This document shows, one piece after another, positions 41,683-50,166 of a DNA stretch of 64,000 bases. The notes under the pieces are model-generated. The model saw only the letters and a program-made list of their open reading frames with translations, was not told the origin of the DNA and made no database searches. A program made the translations under genes and the position numbers. How positions within the stretch are numbered: position 1 is the stretch's first letter; each line of letters starts with the position of its first letter. Location: positions 16,354-80,353 of IMG/VR virus record IMGVR_UViG_3300015371_000014, one strand, 5' to 3'. The stretch comes from a virus.

Positions 41683-43633
41683 TGTCGTTCTCCTCATCAA
41701 AGAGCGTCCCAGCCGGAACCATCGTTCGGGGTGTGATGAGGAGGTGTTCTGGCAAGGGGATATACGGGTCAGAACCGATAGGTGATGACTCACGGTGACC
41801 GGCATAGCGGAAGCGGCCAGTAGCTCGATCAAAGAGGAACTCACAGATCCCGACTTCGCCTGTGATGCCCTCTTTGCGGTGCTTGGCGATTTCCACCAGG
41901 GTCTTCCCCTTGTCTTCACCGAACATGACGCGGTTGATGGTAACAAAGACATCCGCCTTGTTGTACCAGTGCATCGCGCCAGCTGCCTCCATCGGAGAGG
42001 GGTTGCGATCCATGGTTTTGGCGGTGTCTGGCTTACGGGGGTGGATCACGATGATGGCGGAACAGTTCCGTCGCTTGCACCACTGGCGAATCGTGGAGAG
42101 GGACTGAGAGATATATTCCTCCACCGTCGCCCCTTTATTACGGGCAGACTCGCACTCATTCCAGGGATCGATGACCAGCACATTCATGCCTGACTTGATC
42201 ACCGCTGGCTCTGCCTGCGCGAGGATCTTCGGTATCGTCAGCGCGGCGAATCCCTGCGCGTTGTTCTCCTCCGCGTAGATCTCGAAGAACTTATCCCCAA
42301 CCCAGTCGGCTGCGATCTCCACCGCTTCCCAGGAGGGACGCTTCTCTGCGCTGGGGAGGAAGGGCGCATCGAGAATGATCTGCACGAACTTGCCCAGCAT
42401 CTCCCCTTCCTCGCCCATCTCTGGTGAGTACAACCCGACCCGCCAGTCGTTGATGCGAGCGAGGTTAGTGAGGAAATGGTTCAACCAGGAGGTCTTACCT
42501 CTGCCAGGGTATCCAGAGACGATGTAGAGCTTGCCAAGCTCAGGCCGGAAATAGTGATCAAATTCCTCCCAGCCAGAGCTAACCCCAGGAGCATATCCGT
42601 GGTCGTAGATCCGTCGTAGAGCTTCCTTCTGTTCACTGAGGGGCCTGAGGCCAGGGGTTGGGGCCGGGATGGCGTGACTGAGGATGTGATCGAGCTTCTT
42701 CGCTCCGTCTCGTACCAGTACCTCATTCGCATCCTTCGCACCCCATTTGTTCCAGTGGACTTGCCAACACTTCATTGGTCCTAGCGTTTCGATCAGATAG
42801 CTAGCGAGCGCCTTACCCTCGATGTCAGCGTCTGTGGCAATGATGACTCGATCAGCATCTTCGAAGAGCTTCCTGGCCTCAGGGGTTTCGAACGCCGCAC
42901 CCTTCTTGCCGATCTCTGCCACCTTGCCGGTAGCTTTCTTGCCCTCATAGATCTGACCCGGTGCGCCATCAGGAGAAGAGACGGCTTTCCAGCCTGCGAT
43001 GTGACAGGCGATGACATCGAACTCCCCCTCCGTGATCACGATCACCTTACTGCCTTGACACCTGTCAATATTGAACAGGGTGCGGGCAGCGCCCCTGGTC
43101 TGGCGGAACTCCTTCGGCAAAGTACGGGACTTGACATTGACCAGCTTGCCATCGAGGTAGTACGGGATGTGAACCGTCCTGGCAATCTCTCCGTTCTCCA
43201 TCTTCTTGGCAGTGGAAGTAATCCCGAACTCAACCGCGACCTTAGTCGGGATTGCTCGCTCCTCCTCCAGCCACGTTTCGGCCCAATCCTCTAACGTGTT
43301 CGAAGGGAGGACTGCGGCGGGATAGGCTTGTGGCGCAAATTCAGCCCCTCTGGCGCGTGTTTGCACGCGAATAGGGTTAGGATCCATCTTGGCCTCCCGG
43401 CCTAGCTTGTGAGCCTCAGATTTAAGGGAACCGGAATAGCCGCAGCGATGGCAGTTCCAGACGCCATCCTCGATGTTGACGCTCAGATCCCGGTGATTCC
43501 GATTGCTCCAGCTGTGGCTCTCAGAACACTCCGGACAACGCGTCTTGATATCCCTTCCGGAATAGGAAGAGGCGGGGAACTCAATCCCCACCTCCGCGAA
43601 CGTGACACCAATCTCCGCTTCGATTGATGACAT
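41657..43633 (-). CDS. Bifunctional primase-helicase (T7 gp4-like)
   Basis: 658 aa. N-terminal zinc ribbon with Cys 33, 36, 61 and 64; TOPRIM primase with VITEGEFDVIA (about 195) and IIATDADIEG. The C-terminal DnaB/RecA-type helicase has Walker A GYPGRGKTS (about 375) and Walker B VLVIDPWNE. It unwinds DNA and lays RNA primers at the phage fork. Next to the putative initiator and ParB-like genes. An operator-like site lies inside the TOPRIM part. Confidence 0.9.
   Translation of the reverse strand: MSSIEAEIGVTFAEVGIEFPASSYSGRDIKTRCPECSESHSWSNRNHRDLSVNIEDGVWNCHRCGYSGSLKSEAHKLGREAKMDPNPIRVQTRARGAEFAPQAYPAAVLPSNTLEDWAETWLEEERAIPTKVAVEFGITSTAKKMENGEIARTVHIPYYLDGKLVNVKSRTLPKEFRQTRGAARTLFNIDRCQGSKVIVITEGEFDVIACHIAGWKAVSSPDGAPGQIYEGKKATGKVAEIGKKGAAFETPEARKLFEDADRVIIATDADIEGKALASYLIETLGPMKCWQVHWNKWGAKDANEVLVRDGAKKLDHILSHAIPAPTPGLRPLSEQKEALRRIYDHGYAPGVSSGWEEFDHYFRPELGKLYIVSGYPGRGKTSWLNHFLTNLARINDWRVGLYSPEMGEEGEMLGKFVQIILDAPFLPSAEKRPSWEAVEIAADWVGDKFFEIYAEENNAQGFAALTIPKILAQAEPAVIKSGMNVLVIDPWNECESARNKGATVEEYISQSLSTIRQWCKRRNCSAIIVIHPRKPDTAKTMDRNPSPMEAAGAMHWYNKADVFVTINRVMFGEDKGKTLVEIAKHRKEGITGEVGICEFLFDRATGRFRYAGHRESSPIGSDPYIPLPEHLLITPRTMVPAGTLFDEENDSGSEDPSW
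43055..43068. promoter_or_regulatory. Intragenic operator-like site in the primase gene
   Basis: TTGACACCTGTCAA on the plus strand, exact, about 570 bp inside the primase-helicase gene. No start codon or promoter is near. Confidence 0.65.
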
Positions 43634-43644
43634 CGTATTCCTCT

Positions 43645-44508
43645 CTAGTTTCCGTTGACCTTCGGGTGCGCCCAGCGCTCTTTCTTGATCCAGCTAGACA
43701 ACTGGGGGATGAACTTATCTTCTGTTCTCTCCTCCAACCACACCTCCAACCAGCGTTGATGACCCTGCCAGATCGCGTGCTGCTCCTGTTGAGTCAGTTC
43801 GGGTCCGTTACTAAAGAGTTCCTCCCACGCTTCCATCGCCCACTGGCGAGCTTGTGGCGTCTGGCCTCGATCCTTGGGGTGGTTCTTGATCAGGGCATCG
43901 AGGAACTTCAGGTGGTCTTGATGGTCTTTCCACCAGGGGGAGAGATAGGGCGTGCTGGGGAGGAGATCGCCGTTACCGCGCCGTGTCGGTTCGGGCTGGG
44001 GCTGTGGTGTCTCCCAAGGGTCGGGGACGGGTTCCGCATCGAAGATCTGCTGTGCGGCTCTGTAGACGTTTTCATCCCGTTGGCTCTGGATGATCGGCAC
44101 GTCTGGCCGGGGCTTCTCGACAGGCTTCTCTGGTGCTTCCGGCAGGAACGGCATGATGTAGTACTCATCAGGCTTCCCGGCACGCGGCACCACTTTGAGA
44201 AAGCCAAGCTCGCGCAGCTTCTGGATGGCTGCGACACAGGCGTCTTCTTTGAAGTTGAACTCCTCTCCTCCAGCCGCCCGATGAGCGACTGTTGCTACAA
44301 GGTTCTTGGTGACCTTCCCGCCATTGCCCAGAGAGCAGAGGGCGAGGTAGGTGCGGAGAACGGTGCTTGGTTGTTTGAGGAGAAGATCGAGAACGGGGTG
44401 ATAGAGAACAGTAAAGCCAACTGAGGGGGGATTCTTGACGACCGCGTCGTCTGTGGGTTGATTTTTAGGGGTGGATGTGTTAGGGTCCACTTGCGTATGC
44501 CTCCTCAC
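43645..44508 (-). CDS. Replication initiation-like protein with winged-helix N-terminus
   Basis: 287 aa. VGFTVLYHPVLDLLLKQPSTV then KVTKNLVATVAHRA and a helix-wing pattern resemble phage O/DnaD-type replication proteins. A Pro-rich linker (about 125-190) joins a C-terminal helical domain that may load the helicase. It immediately precedes the primase-helicase gene on the same strand. Confidence 0.6.
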   Translation of the reverse strand: MRRHTQVDPNTSTPKNQPTDDAVVKNPPSVGFTVLYHPVLDLLLKQPSTVLRTYLALCSLGNGGKVTKNLVATVAHRAAGGEEFNFKEDACVAAIQKLRELGFLKVVPRAGKPDEYYIMPFLPEAPEKPVEKPRPDVPIIQSQRDENVYRAAQQIFDAEPVPDPWETPQPQPEPTRRGNGDLLPSTPYLSPWWKDHQDHLKFLDALIKNHPKDRGQTPQARQWAMEAWEELFSNGPELTQQEQHAIWQGHQRWLEVWLEERTEDKFIPQLSSWIKKERWAHPKVNGN

Positions 44509-44533
44509 AGGCTATCGCGTCTGCGGACGGAAG

Positions 44534-44557
44534 GGGAGCGGGATAGGCACCGCTCCC
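44534..44557. terminator. GC-rich hairpin between parB-like and replication genes
   Basis: GGGAGCGG/CCGCTCCC with an 8-nt loop, followed by TATTCTTTT on the plus strand. On the minus strand, the direction of transcription, there is no U tract, so it may only attenuate. Confidence 0.5.
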
Positions 44558-44602
44558 TATTCTTTTGCCCGTCCTGCAAGTATATCCTATCGTGTCAATG
44601 CT

Positions 44603-45901
44603 TTAGAACGGTGCTTCCTCCTCGTCTTCATTGGCGAAGAAGGTTTCGGTCAGGGAATCCGTTGCGCCCTCGACGTATGCCTTGACATCGTCTGGCATCT
44701 CGTCGTCTTCCTCTTCCTCCTCGACCACGGTGAAATCCTTGAAGGACACATCGGCGGCATCATGAACCGTTGTCTCATCGGGCATGCCAGCCTCTTCCCA
44801 TTCCTCTGTTGCGGCGTCGTAGGCAGCGATCTCTTCCACGACCGGGCTGGTGCCCAACAGATCGAGGATGTACTTCAGGGTGTCCTTGGCTTCCTTCTGG
44901 TCGTCGGTCAGCTTCTTGACGTGGCTGAACTCAACGCTTGCCATGGTGAGCAGCTGAACGATGTTGTTGAGCCGGTCTTCCTTGGTGACCTTGCTCTGGC
45001 GCGTTTTCTTCTCAGGCGTGGCAAGCTCGCGTGGCTCATCTCCACCCGTAAGTTCGAATCCCTGCTCCTCATTGATCAGGTCCGCGCTGCTCTCAAGCTC
45101 CGCATCATCGTAAGGAAGCTCGCCCTTGTCATCGAAGAGGGATGAGGGAAGGTCGTTTTCCAGGGACTGCACAACGTTGAACTTGCGAGCCTCGATAACC
45201 TCGTCGGAGGTAATGCGGCCATTCTGATCGAGGATTGCCAGCAGGCGAGCCGTCCCAGCAGGCCCAAGACGAGAGGCATGCTTGGCGCTCCATGGCTTCA
45301 TCTTGTCCTGCTCAACCGCCTTGAACAGGCGCGGGTGCAGCTTCTGGCCGATGTCGCGCAGCGCACGCACTGTCTCCAGAGGGGTACCGGAAGCCGCCGC
45401 AATGGTCTGCTCCGTGTAACCCTGCTCCATTAGATCCTTGACCGTCCGCGCATCACCCGTGACGTTCTCACCGCGCTTGTAGTTCATGCTCAGAGAGCGG
45501 AGCTTCAGGTCGCGCTGGGTCTTGCGAGGGTTGATCACTGCCGGGATAGAGGAGAACCCATTCGCTCCCTCTGCGTGCAGCATATTGAAGGTCTTGAGCC
45601 GTCGTCGCCCCTCGACCACCACGTAGCGATCTCCGACCGCCTCAACCACGATGGGAACTTCTAGTCCGTTGGCGCGAACGTCATCCACGAAGCTCTCCGT
45701 GGGGTAGTCGCCAATATCCTCCCAGCCATCGATGTCACCCAGAGCGATCAGGCGGGACTGGAATGCCTTTGGGGTAACCTGTGCGGTGGTCAGAACCGGA
45801 AACGATGGCCCATCGGCCTCGCCGCCATTCCCATTCGCCGCGACCTTTGGCTGCGCGACTTCCGCCTCTGCCTCTACCGTTTGCTTCTTCACTCGTGGCA
45901 C
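44603..45901 (-). CDS. ParB/Spo0J-like DNA-binding protein
   Basis: 432 aa. Residues about 30-125 form a ParB N-terminal domain with PIVVEAVGDRYVVVEGRRRL (box II-like GRRR). About 140-215 form a helical HTH region (TEQTIAAASGTPLETVRALR). The C-terminal half is acidic and ends EDEEEAPF. No ParA gene is visible. Such proteins act in plasmid-prophage partition or as transcription regulators. An operator-like site lies upstream of its own promoter, so it is a candidate binder of the dispersed sites. Confidence 0.8.
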   Translation of the reverse strand: MPRVKKQTVEAEAEVAQPKVAANGNGGEADGPSFPVLTTAQVTPKAFQSRLIALGDIDGWEDIGDYPTESFVDDVRANGLEVPIVVEAVGDRYVVVEGRRRLKTFNMLHAEGANGFSSIPAVINPRKTQRDLKLRSLSMNYKRGENVTGDARTVKDLMEQGYTEQTIAAASGTPLETVRALRDIGQKLHPRLFKAVEQDKMKPWSAKHASRLGPAGTARLLAILDQNGRITSDEVIEARKFNVVQSLENDLPSSLFDDKGELPYDDAELESSADLINEEQGFELTGGDEPRELATPEKKTRQSKVTKEDRLNNIVQLLTMASVEFSHVKKLTDDQKEAKDTLKYILDLLGTSPVVEEIAAYDAATEEWEEAGMPDETTVHDAADVSFKDFTVVEEEEEDDEMPDDVKAYVEGATDSLTETFFANEDEEEAPF

Positions 45902-45951
45902 TGGATCCTCCTGGTTTCTCTCTGCCGGGGAACTCCCCCGACCACACTTAC

Positions 45952-45980
45952 AAGATAGCAGACCTTACACCCTCTGTCAA
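45952..45980 (-). promoter_or_regulatory. Promoter of the parB-like gene
   Basis: TTGACA (45980-45975), 17-bp spacer, TATCTT (45957-45952) on the minus strand, about 50 bp before the start codon. Confidence 0.75.
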
Positions 45981-45999
45981 GGGTTTTTCTGTACCAATT

Positions 46000-46013
46000 T
46001 TGACAGGTGTCAA
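46000..46013. promoter_or_regulatory. Operator-like site upstream of the parB promoter
   Basis: Exact core; reads TTGACACCTGTCAA along the minus (sense) strand, 19 bp upstream of the -35. Same layout and polarity as the sites at 49738 and 54906. Confidence 0.75.
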
Positions 46014-46017
46014 CTCC

Positions 46018-46359
46018 CTATCCTCCGCACGCCCACCACACGCTGCCAAGGTGAGCGGCGGTCCAATAGATCTGGGTCACGCCATCGGCATACGCCACGC
46101 TGCCCCATGTTGCATCGTTGATTTGTAGTAATCCCACATCGGTCCCGCCATACGGATTCGGGTGAACAGCTGTCGGATCTCCTCTACTCTCACAGAAGAT
46201 CAACCACATGATGGTGTCCACACACCCCTGGTCACCACAGGCGTCTTCTACGTAAGGTCGCCACTGTTCCACGGCGGATGAGTACTGTGCGTTTGCTGCC
46301 GCCCCACTGAGTGTCAAGCCCATCAGGGCGATGCTTGCTGCGAGTACAAACCGCTTCAT
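46018..46359 (-). CDS. Secreted lysozyme/transglycosylase-like protein
   Basis: 113 aa with a Sec signal (MKRFVLAASIALMGLTLSGA, cleavage near ANA-QYS). The mature part has MWLIFCESRGDPTAVHPN with the catalytic Glu (about 57) of the transglycosylase/Rpf-like lysozyme fold, then GGTDVGLLQIND. A second wall hydrolase, exported and expressed with replication genes rather than lysis genes. Confidence 0.7.
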   Translation of the reverse strand: MKRFVLAASIALMGLTLSGAAANAQYSSAVEQWRPYVEDACGDQGCVDTIMWLIFCESRGDPTAVHPNPYGGTDVGLLQINDATWGSVAYADGVTQIYWTAAHLGSVWWACGG

Positions 46360-46379
46360 ACCACGTCCCTTCTCTCTTG

Positions 46380-46700
46380 TTACGGTCTTCGTCCTGGCCT
46401 ATCTGTGTTGGTGATCTTCTCTACCTCATAGAAGTGGAGCTTTCCATCCATCGTTTCTTCACAGATAGCACTCGCCACTACGCCCAAATAGACGTTGGTG
46501 TCTTCGTCGTTGTAGGTGGCGATCTCCCGCAGTAGGTCTTGTCGATCCTCACGGGAGAGACGAAAAAACAGTCCCACGATGACATCCCGAATTTCGTGGT
46601 TCACAAGGTTCTGGATCTTGACCCGAATGAGGTTCCCCTGTCGGGCGTAGCGAAGCTCAGCGTTATCCTTGTAGCCGATAACCGCCATGGGATTGGTCAT
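46380..46700 (-). CDS. Hypothetical protein, 106 aa
   Basis: ATG 46700 in TGATG overlap; the longer frame is shadow. Soluble alpha/beta protein (NLIRVKIQNLVNHEIRDVI). Unknown function. Confidence 0.6.
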   Translation of the reverse strand: MTNPMAVIGYKDNAELRYARQGNLIRVKIQNLVNHEIRDVIVGLFFRLSREDRQDLLREIATYNDEDTNVYLGVVASAICEETMDGKLHFYEVEKITNTDRPGRRP

Positions 46701-47305
46701 CAGTAGCTCTCCAGCATCCTCTCCACGACCTCTGGGGCTAGCAACGTGGCCCACTTCCCATGCGCGATCATCATGACAGGATTGGCCGCGTTCAGGTTCA
46801 CGATCCAAGTCTTCTTGTTGGTCTTGTCGTAGACAATCTCCCTGGCAAGCCCGTGGTCAACTCGCCACAGGAATCGCTCGTAGCTGATCACGAAGACCGC
46901 ATCGGTAAAGACCTGGGCGATCAGGATCGGGAGTCCATTCTCCCTGCGCCACAAATGGAGTGGTCCTAACTCCTCGTCTTTGAGAATCACCCCCATCCTG
47001 GGAGTCTTCGCTGACTGGTTGGAAAACTTCACTTCAACCACAAACACCGGCACATGGAGGTAGGCATCGATCACCAGGATATCGGGACACTTCCCCTCGC
47101 CCTCTCGCTCTCGATGCGCCTGAAAGTGACTGGCGAACTCTTCTCCTTCCTCGTACGCCGTGCCATCTGAGGTACCCAGAGGTTCAGCCCTGTGCGTGCC
47201 GGTTGAGGACACCCACCAGGACACGAGTTGCTCTGCCTGTGACCCCATCCCGTGCCGGTAGGTGAAGTCCTGCCCACGGGGAGCGGGGATTCTAGAACGG
47301 CTCAT
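46700..47305 (-). CDS. PD-(D/E)XK nuclease-like protein
   Basis: 201 aa, ATG 47305. KCPDILVIDAYLHVPVFVVEVKFSNQ supplies PD-x(n)-E-x-K, with a conserved-looking C-terminal domain (ISYERFLW, WIVNL). Resembles the C-terminal catalytic part of AccI-type restriction enzymes. No methylase neighbour is seen, so it may degrade host DNA or act in recombination. Confidence 0.55.
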   Translation of the reverse strand: MSRSRIPAPRGQDFTYRHGMGSQAEQLVSWWVSSTGTHRAEPLGTSDGTAYEEGEEFASHFQAHREREGEGKCPDILVIDAYLHVPVFVVEVKFSNQSAKTPRMGVILKDEELGPLHLWRRENGLPILIAQVFTDAVFVISYERFLWRVDHGLAREIVYDKTNKKTWIVNLNAANPVMMIAHGKWATLLAPEVVERMLESY

Positions 47306-47642
47306 CGTACGTGCCAACCGCATATTCGGTGACTACAGCACCAGAGCCGGGAGGGCCGAAGTCAGGAACGTACGGTTCACAATCATCATCCCTGTTGTCG
47401 TAATCAAACATCGCCCTGGAGAGAGCTTTGGTGTATGCCAGTAAGCGATCAAGTGTCTGACTCATCTCCTCTCGATCATCGGTATTCAGTTCTTGGATGG
47501 CCTTCCCATCCACCATCAACACCAGACAGTCAGCCTCTTCCACAAGCTCTAGAGGTATCCCGGCCTCTACCTCCAAGAGTTGAACCTTCTTGTCCAGGGC
47601 GACAAGCCAATCGGGAGTCTGATCCGTGTCGAGATTATTCAA
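47292..47642 (-). CDS. Acidic hypothetical protein, 116 aa
   Basis: Helical acidic N-terminus and flexible C-terminus. Overlaps both neighbours by 8-14 nt. No family recognised. Confidence 0.6.
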   Translation of the reverse strand: MNNLDTDQTPDWLVALDKKVQLLEVEAGIPLELVEEADCLVLMVDGKAIQELNTDDREEMSQTLDRLLAYTKALSRAMFDYDNRDDDCEPYVPDFGPPGSGAVVTEYAVGTYDEPF

Positions 47643-47898
47643 GTCCGACCTCCTCCGGAGCGTTTGTCTTATCGAAAATGCGGCCCACCGAAACGATAAC
47701 CTCGCCTACTCTGGCGTACAGGGTGCCGCACCCTTCACAGCGCACTGCCCTGCCATTCCCCAGCCGATACCCATGACCTCCTGGGCACGGACACTGCACG
47801 ACCACAGACTTAGGGCGATTTTTCCCATCGATGCGGACGTTGTGAAGCTCTGGCTGGAGTCCATTGGACACCATGTTTATGTAGAACGCTTCGGACAA
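47635..47898 (-). CDS. Zinc-ribbon-like small protein, 87 aa
   Basis: CPCPGGHGY...VRCEGCGTLY forms a Cys4 or Cys3His zinc-ribbon pattern in the middle. Probably nucleic-acid or protein binding. Function unknown. Confidence 0.6.
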   Translation of the reverse strand: MSEAFYINMVSNGLQPELHNVRIDGKNRPKSVVVQCPCPGGHGYRLGNGRAVRCEGCGTLYARVGEVIVSVGRIFDKTNAPEEVGLE

Positions 47899-48095
47899 TG
47901 GGGTGCCTTTCGTTTCTTCTTCGGGTAATCAAGCTCCTGGTCGGCTTCTCTCATGAGGCTCCAGAGGTCTTGCAGATCGTTGAGCCTATCCTCTTCCTCC
48001 TTCGCTTGATCGAGCAGACGTTCCGCTGCCCTCCGAAATCCTTCCACATTCTGCTTGGCGTTGTGGATATCGACCGCGAGTTCGAGGAGGTTCAT
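47877..48095 (-). CDS. Coiled-coil protein, 72 aa
   Basis: Helical throughout (EGFRRAAERLLDQAKEEEDR) with a basic KKKRKAPHCPKR end. GGAACCTC region precedes ATG. Unknown function. Confidence 0.55.
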   Translation of the reverse strand: MNLLELAVDIHNAKQNVEGFRRAAERLLDQAKEEEDRLNDLQDLWSLMREADQELDYPKKKRKAPHCPKRST

Positions 48096-48352
48096 AGTCC
48101 TTTGTCGCTATAGAGCGCCCACCCAGAAAGCTTTCCAGCTTCAGCGATGTCGCCACGCTCATATGCTTCAAGGGCTTCTTTCTGAAGCTCCGCGCCTGCG
48201 AAGAGCTTGTAATCCCCTGTCTTGTAGACACCGAACGCATCGCGCACTTTCCACCAGCCGGTTGACAACATCACTATTGTGAAGCGATTGAAGCGCGTTT
48301 TTGTTGTTAGTGGAATTTGCCGTGCTTCCGGCGTCTCAATAAATACCGCCAT
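48092..48352 (-). CDS. Hypothetical protein, 86 aa
   Basis: ATG after GGAGG. A small N-terminal beta part and a C-terminal helical repeat (KEALEAYERGDIAEAGKLSGWA). ATGA-type coupling to the next gene. Confidence 0.6.
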   Translation of the reverse strand: MAVFIETPEARQIPLTTKTRFNRFTIVMLSTGWWKVRDAFGVYKTGDYKLFAGAELQKEALEAYERGDIAEAGKLSGWALYSDKGL

Positions 48353-48362
48353 CGATACCTCC

Positions 48363-48770
48363 TCACTCCTTCTCCAGATTCACCACGGGGAGGTCGTACT
48401 CAAAACACATGTAGTCCACGGCTTCGTCGAGTCTCTTGAAGGGTTTCGGTACCAGGATCTTGACTGGTCGCTCGATGTACACCCGCCACTCGATATGATT
48501 CGGCTGGTCGTTGGTGCGAATGATCCTGGCTGTGAGTCCGTCTTTGAAGCTATACCTCCAGTCACCGTTACCTAGCTTCTTCCGATAGTCCGGTGGCATC
48601 CGCTTGAATTCCCGCTTAGCCGCACTCATCTCCCGAATCCTCTCCGGTACCTCTCCGTGCAGAGACGGAATGATCACCGTCTCGTCCTCCCTGTCCCTCA
48701 GGCCCAGCTTGTTGTGACCCAGGACGCGACTTCCCATGCGATTCAGCCCATCTTCCCAGAAATCCGACAC
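48363..48770 (-). CDS. Hypothetical protein, 135 aa
   Basis: GTG 48770 with a perfect AAAGGAGG site; the upstream extension is shadow. Charged alpha/beta protein with a WRVYIERPVKILVPKPF strand block. Function unknown. Confidence 0.6.
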   Translation of the reverse strand: MSDFWEDGLNRMGSRVLGHNKLGLRDREDETVIIPSLHGEVPERIREMSAAKREFKRMPPDYRKKLGNGDWRYSFKDGLTARIIRTNDQPNHIEWRVYIERPVKILVPKPFKRLDEAVDYMCFEYDLPVVNLEKE

Positions 48771-48873
48771 TGTATCCTCCTTTGCCCGTTCCCTTGCAGT
48801 AAGGGCATTCCGATTGTCCCTCTGGTAGGGACGGCAACCAACCGTCCCCACCACACGCATGGCAGTAGCTCAC
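48616..48873 (-). CDS. DnaJ-type zinc-finger-like protein
   Basis: 85 aa. CHACGGDGW and CPYCKGTGKGG are two CxxCxGxG-type motifs at residues 4-32. The remaining tail overlaps the gene 48363-48770 in another frame and looks like shadow, so the functional protein may be the first half only. Confidence 0.5.
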   Translation of the reverse strand: MSYCHACGGDGWLPSLPEGQSECPYCKGTGKGGYSVGFLGRWAESHGKSRPGSQQAGPEGQGGRDGDHSVSARRGTGEDSGDECG

Positions 48874-49652
48874 TTCTTCTCCAACTTCACTGGTAGTCCG
48901 GAACGACGAGCTTGCTCCAGGGCAGGTTCGTGGCGACCATCTTCCGTGTCTTCGATCACATCGAGTCGGTGGATAGGCAGCACCATGAAGATGCCCTCTG
49001 TGTAGAGAGGATCAATCCCCTTGGGCTTCTTTCGTCCGACATAGGTGGTATCACCAAGCTCCCGCTCCACCGTACGGGGAGGATCAGAGGGGTCCAGGGA
49101 GTTCGTGCCTGACTTGATGTCATCCCACCACAGCGAGACACACATCTCCCGCGTGTTATTACGGAACTTGTGGTCGCTCTCCCACGGGTATCCGTCGTGC
49201 TTCTCCGTCTCGCAGAGGCAGCGGAAGGGATGCACCTCTGGGTACTCGTTCGCCTCTTCGATGAGGGCGTCGTAGTACTCAGCGCAGTTGTCAATGATCG
49301 CTCGCTCATGCACCAGGATGATCTTGCTGGCGGGAGAGAGAAGTTCCAGGCGAGCATCCCGCTTGATGCGACGGCTCAGTCCTGACCGCCTCACTTCCTC
49401 GAAGAAGTCGGCCACGTTTGGGTAGTACTTCTTTCCCACCCGGTCATAGACATCGAACACGCCGGGGAACCCTGGTCGCTCTAGGATCGAGACACCGCGC
49501 TCTGGAATGAGCATGTCTGGGGGGCAGGGGATCGGAGGATCCACCAGGAATTTCTCCAGGGGATCTCCCCGCGTCCCCATCAGGGTCCGCATATACACGC
49601 CACCAGGCTCTCGCTCGCCGCATCCGCGCTCGCCAACCTCTGTTGCATCCAT
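48870..49652 (-). CDS. Hypothetical protein, 260 aa
   Basis: ATG after AGAAGGAG. First sizeable gene behind the operator-associated promoter at 49.7 kb. Mixed fold with a His/Cys set (HPFRCLCETEKH) and a beta-rich end (GIFMVLPIHRLDVIED). No family recognised. Confidence 0.65.
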   Translation of the reverse strand: MDATEVGERGCGEREPGGVYMRTLMGTRGDPLEKFLVDPPIPCPPDMLIPERGVSILERPGFPGVFDVYDRVGKKYYPNVADFFEEVRRSGLSRRIKRDARLELLSPASKIILVHERAIIDNCAEYYDALIEEANEYPEVHPFRCLCETEKHDGYPWESDHKFRNNTREMCVSLWWDDIKSGTNSLDPSDPPRTVERELGDTTYVGRKKPKGIDPLYTEGIFMVLPIHRLDVIEDTEDGRHEPALEQARRSGLPVKLEKK

Positions 49653-49703
49653 GTCCTGACTCCTTCTCGTGAGGTGGAGTTCCGATTCCCCACCAACACG
49701 ATC

Positions 49704-49732
49704 ATCCTAGCAGAACCATTACTCTTTGTCAA
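49704..49732 (-). promoter_or_regulatory. Leftward promoter next to an operator-like site
   Basis: TTGACA (49732-49727), 17-bp spacer, TAGGAT (49709-49704) on the minus strand, driving the 49652 gene and downstream. Confidence 0.75.
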
Positions 49733-49737
49733 TAGTC

Positions 49738-49751
49738 TTGACAGGTGTCAA
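49738..49751. promoter_or_regulatory. Operator-like site 5 bp upstream of a -35
   Basis: Exact core; sense strand reads TTGACACCTGTCAA. Also contains the stop codon of the micro-membrane gene 49748-49834. Confidence 0.75.
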
Positions 49752-49834
49752 TTCATCGAGAGGATCAGCATGGCAGCGAGGGCCAGGAAGACGACCACGA
49801 ACCCCCAACACATCCCCGCTACCCAGGGGTTCAT
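49748..49834 (-). CDS. 28-aa single-span membrane microprotein
   Basis: ATG overlaps the previous stop (ATGA) and its stop lies in the operator-like site. Nearly all hydrophobic (WGFVVVFLALAAMLILSMN). Too short to name; coupling is the main support. Confidence 0.5.
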   Translation of the reverse strand: MNPWVAGMCWGFVVVFLALAAMLILSMN

Positions 49835-50166
49835 CTCTTTACCACCTTTGCCCTGATGATGACTTGCTGACTGTACTCAGCTGACTTCGCGATGGCATCT
49901 GGGGTTTCTACGGTGCCACGGAACACCACCGTGGCATGGATCTCATCGCCCTGAATGGTGGCTGAGTAGACGAAAGAGTCGAGATCGAAGCCTGTCAATG
50001 TCTCTGGAGGAACGTAATCCTTCATCGCCTGAGCCATCCGACTCCGGTAGACCCCGATTGGTGTCTGGCGAATCCTGGCAATCTCCTCCCTCTCCTCTTG
50101 CTTGAGACTGTCGCGAGGGGCGCTCTTCTTGGTGGCTTTCTCCTCTGATGCCTTGCGTGGCGTCAT
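49831..50166 (-). CDS. Hypothetical protein, 111 aa
   Basis: ATG 50166 in ATGA overlap. A very basic/charged N-terminus is followed by a small beta domain (YSATIQGDEIHATVVFRGTVE). Unknown function. Confidence 0.6.
   Translation of the reverse strand: MTPRKASEEKATKKSAPRDSLKQEEREEIARIRQTPIGVYRSRMAQAMKDYVPPETLTGFDLDSFVYSATIQGDEIHATVVFRGTVETPDAIAKSAEYSQQVIIRAKVVKR

Noticed and set aside
43624-44424. 266-codon plus frame over the replication gene
   Set aside because: Mirror frame of the winged-helix protein; begins inside the primase start and lacks a ribosome site.
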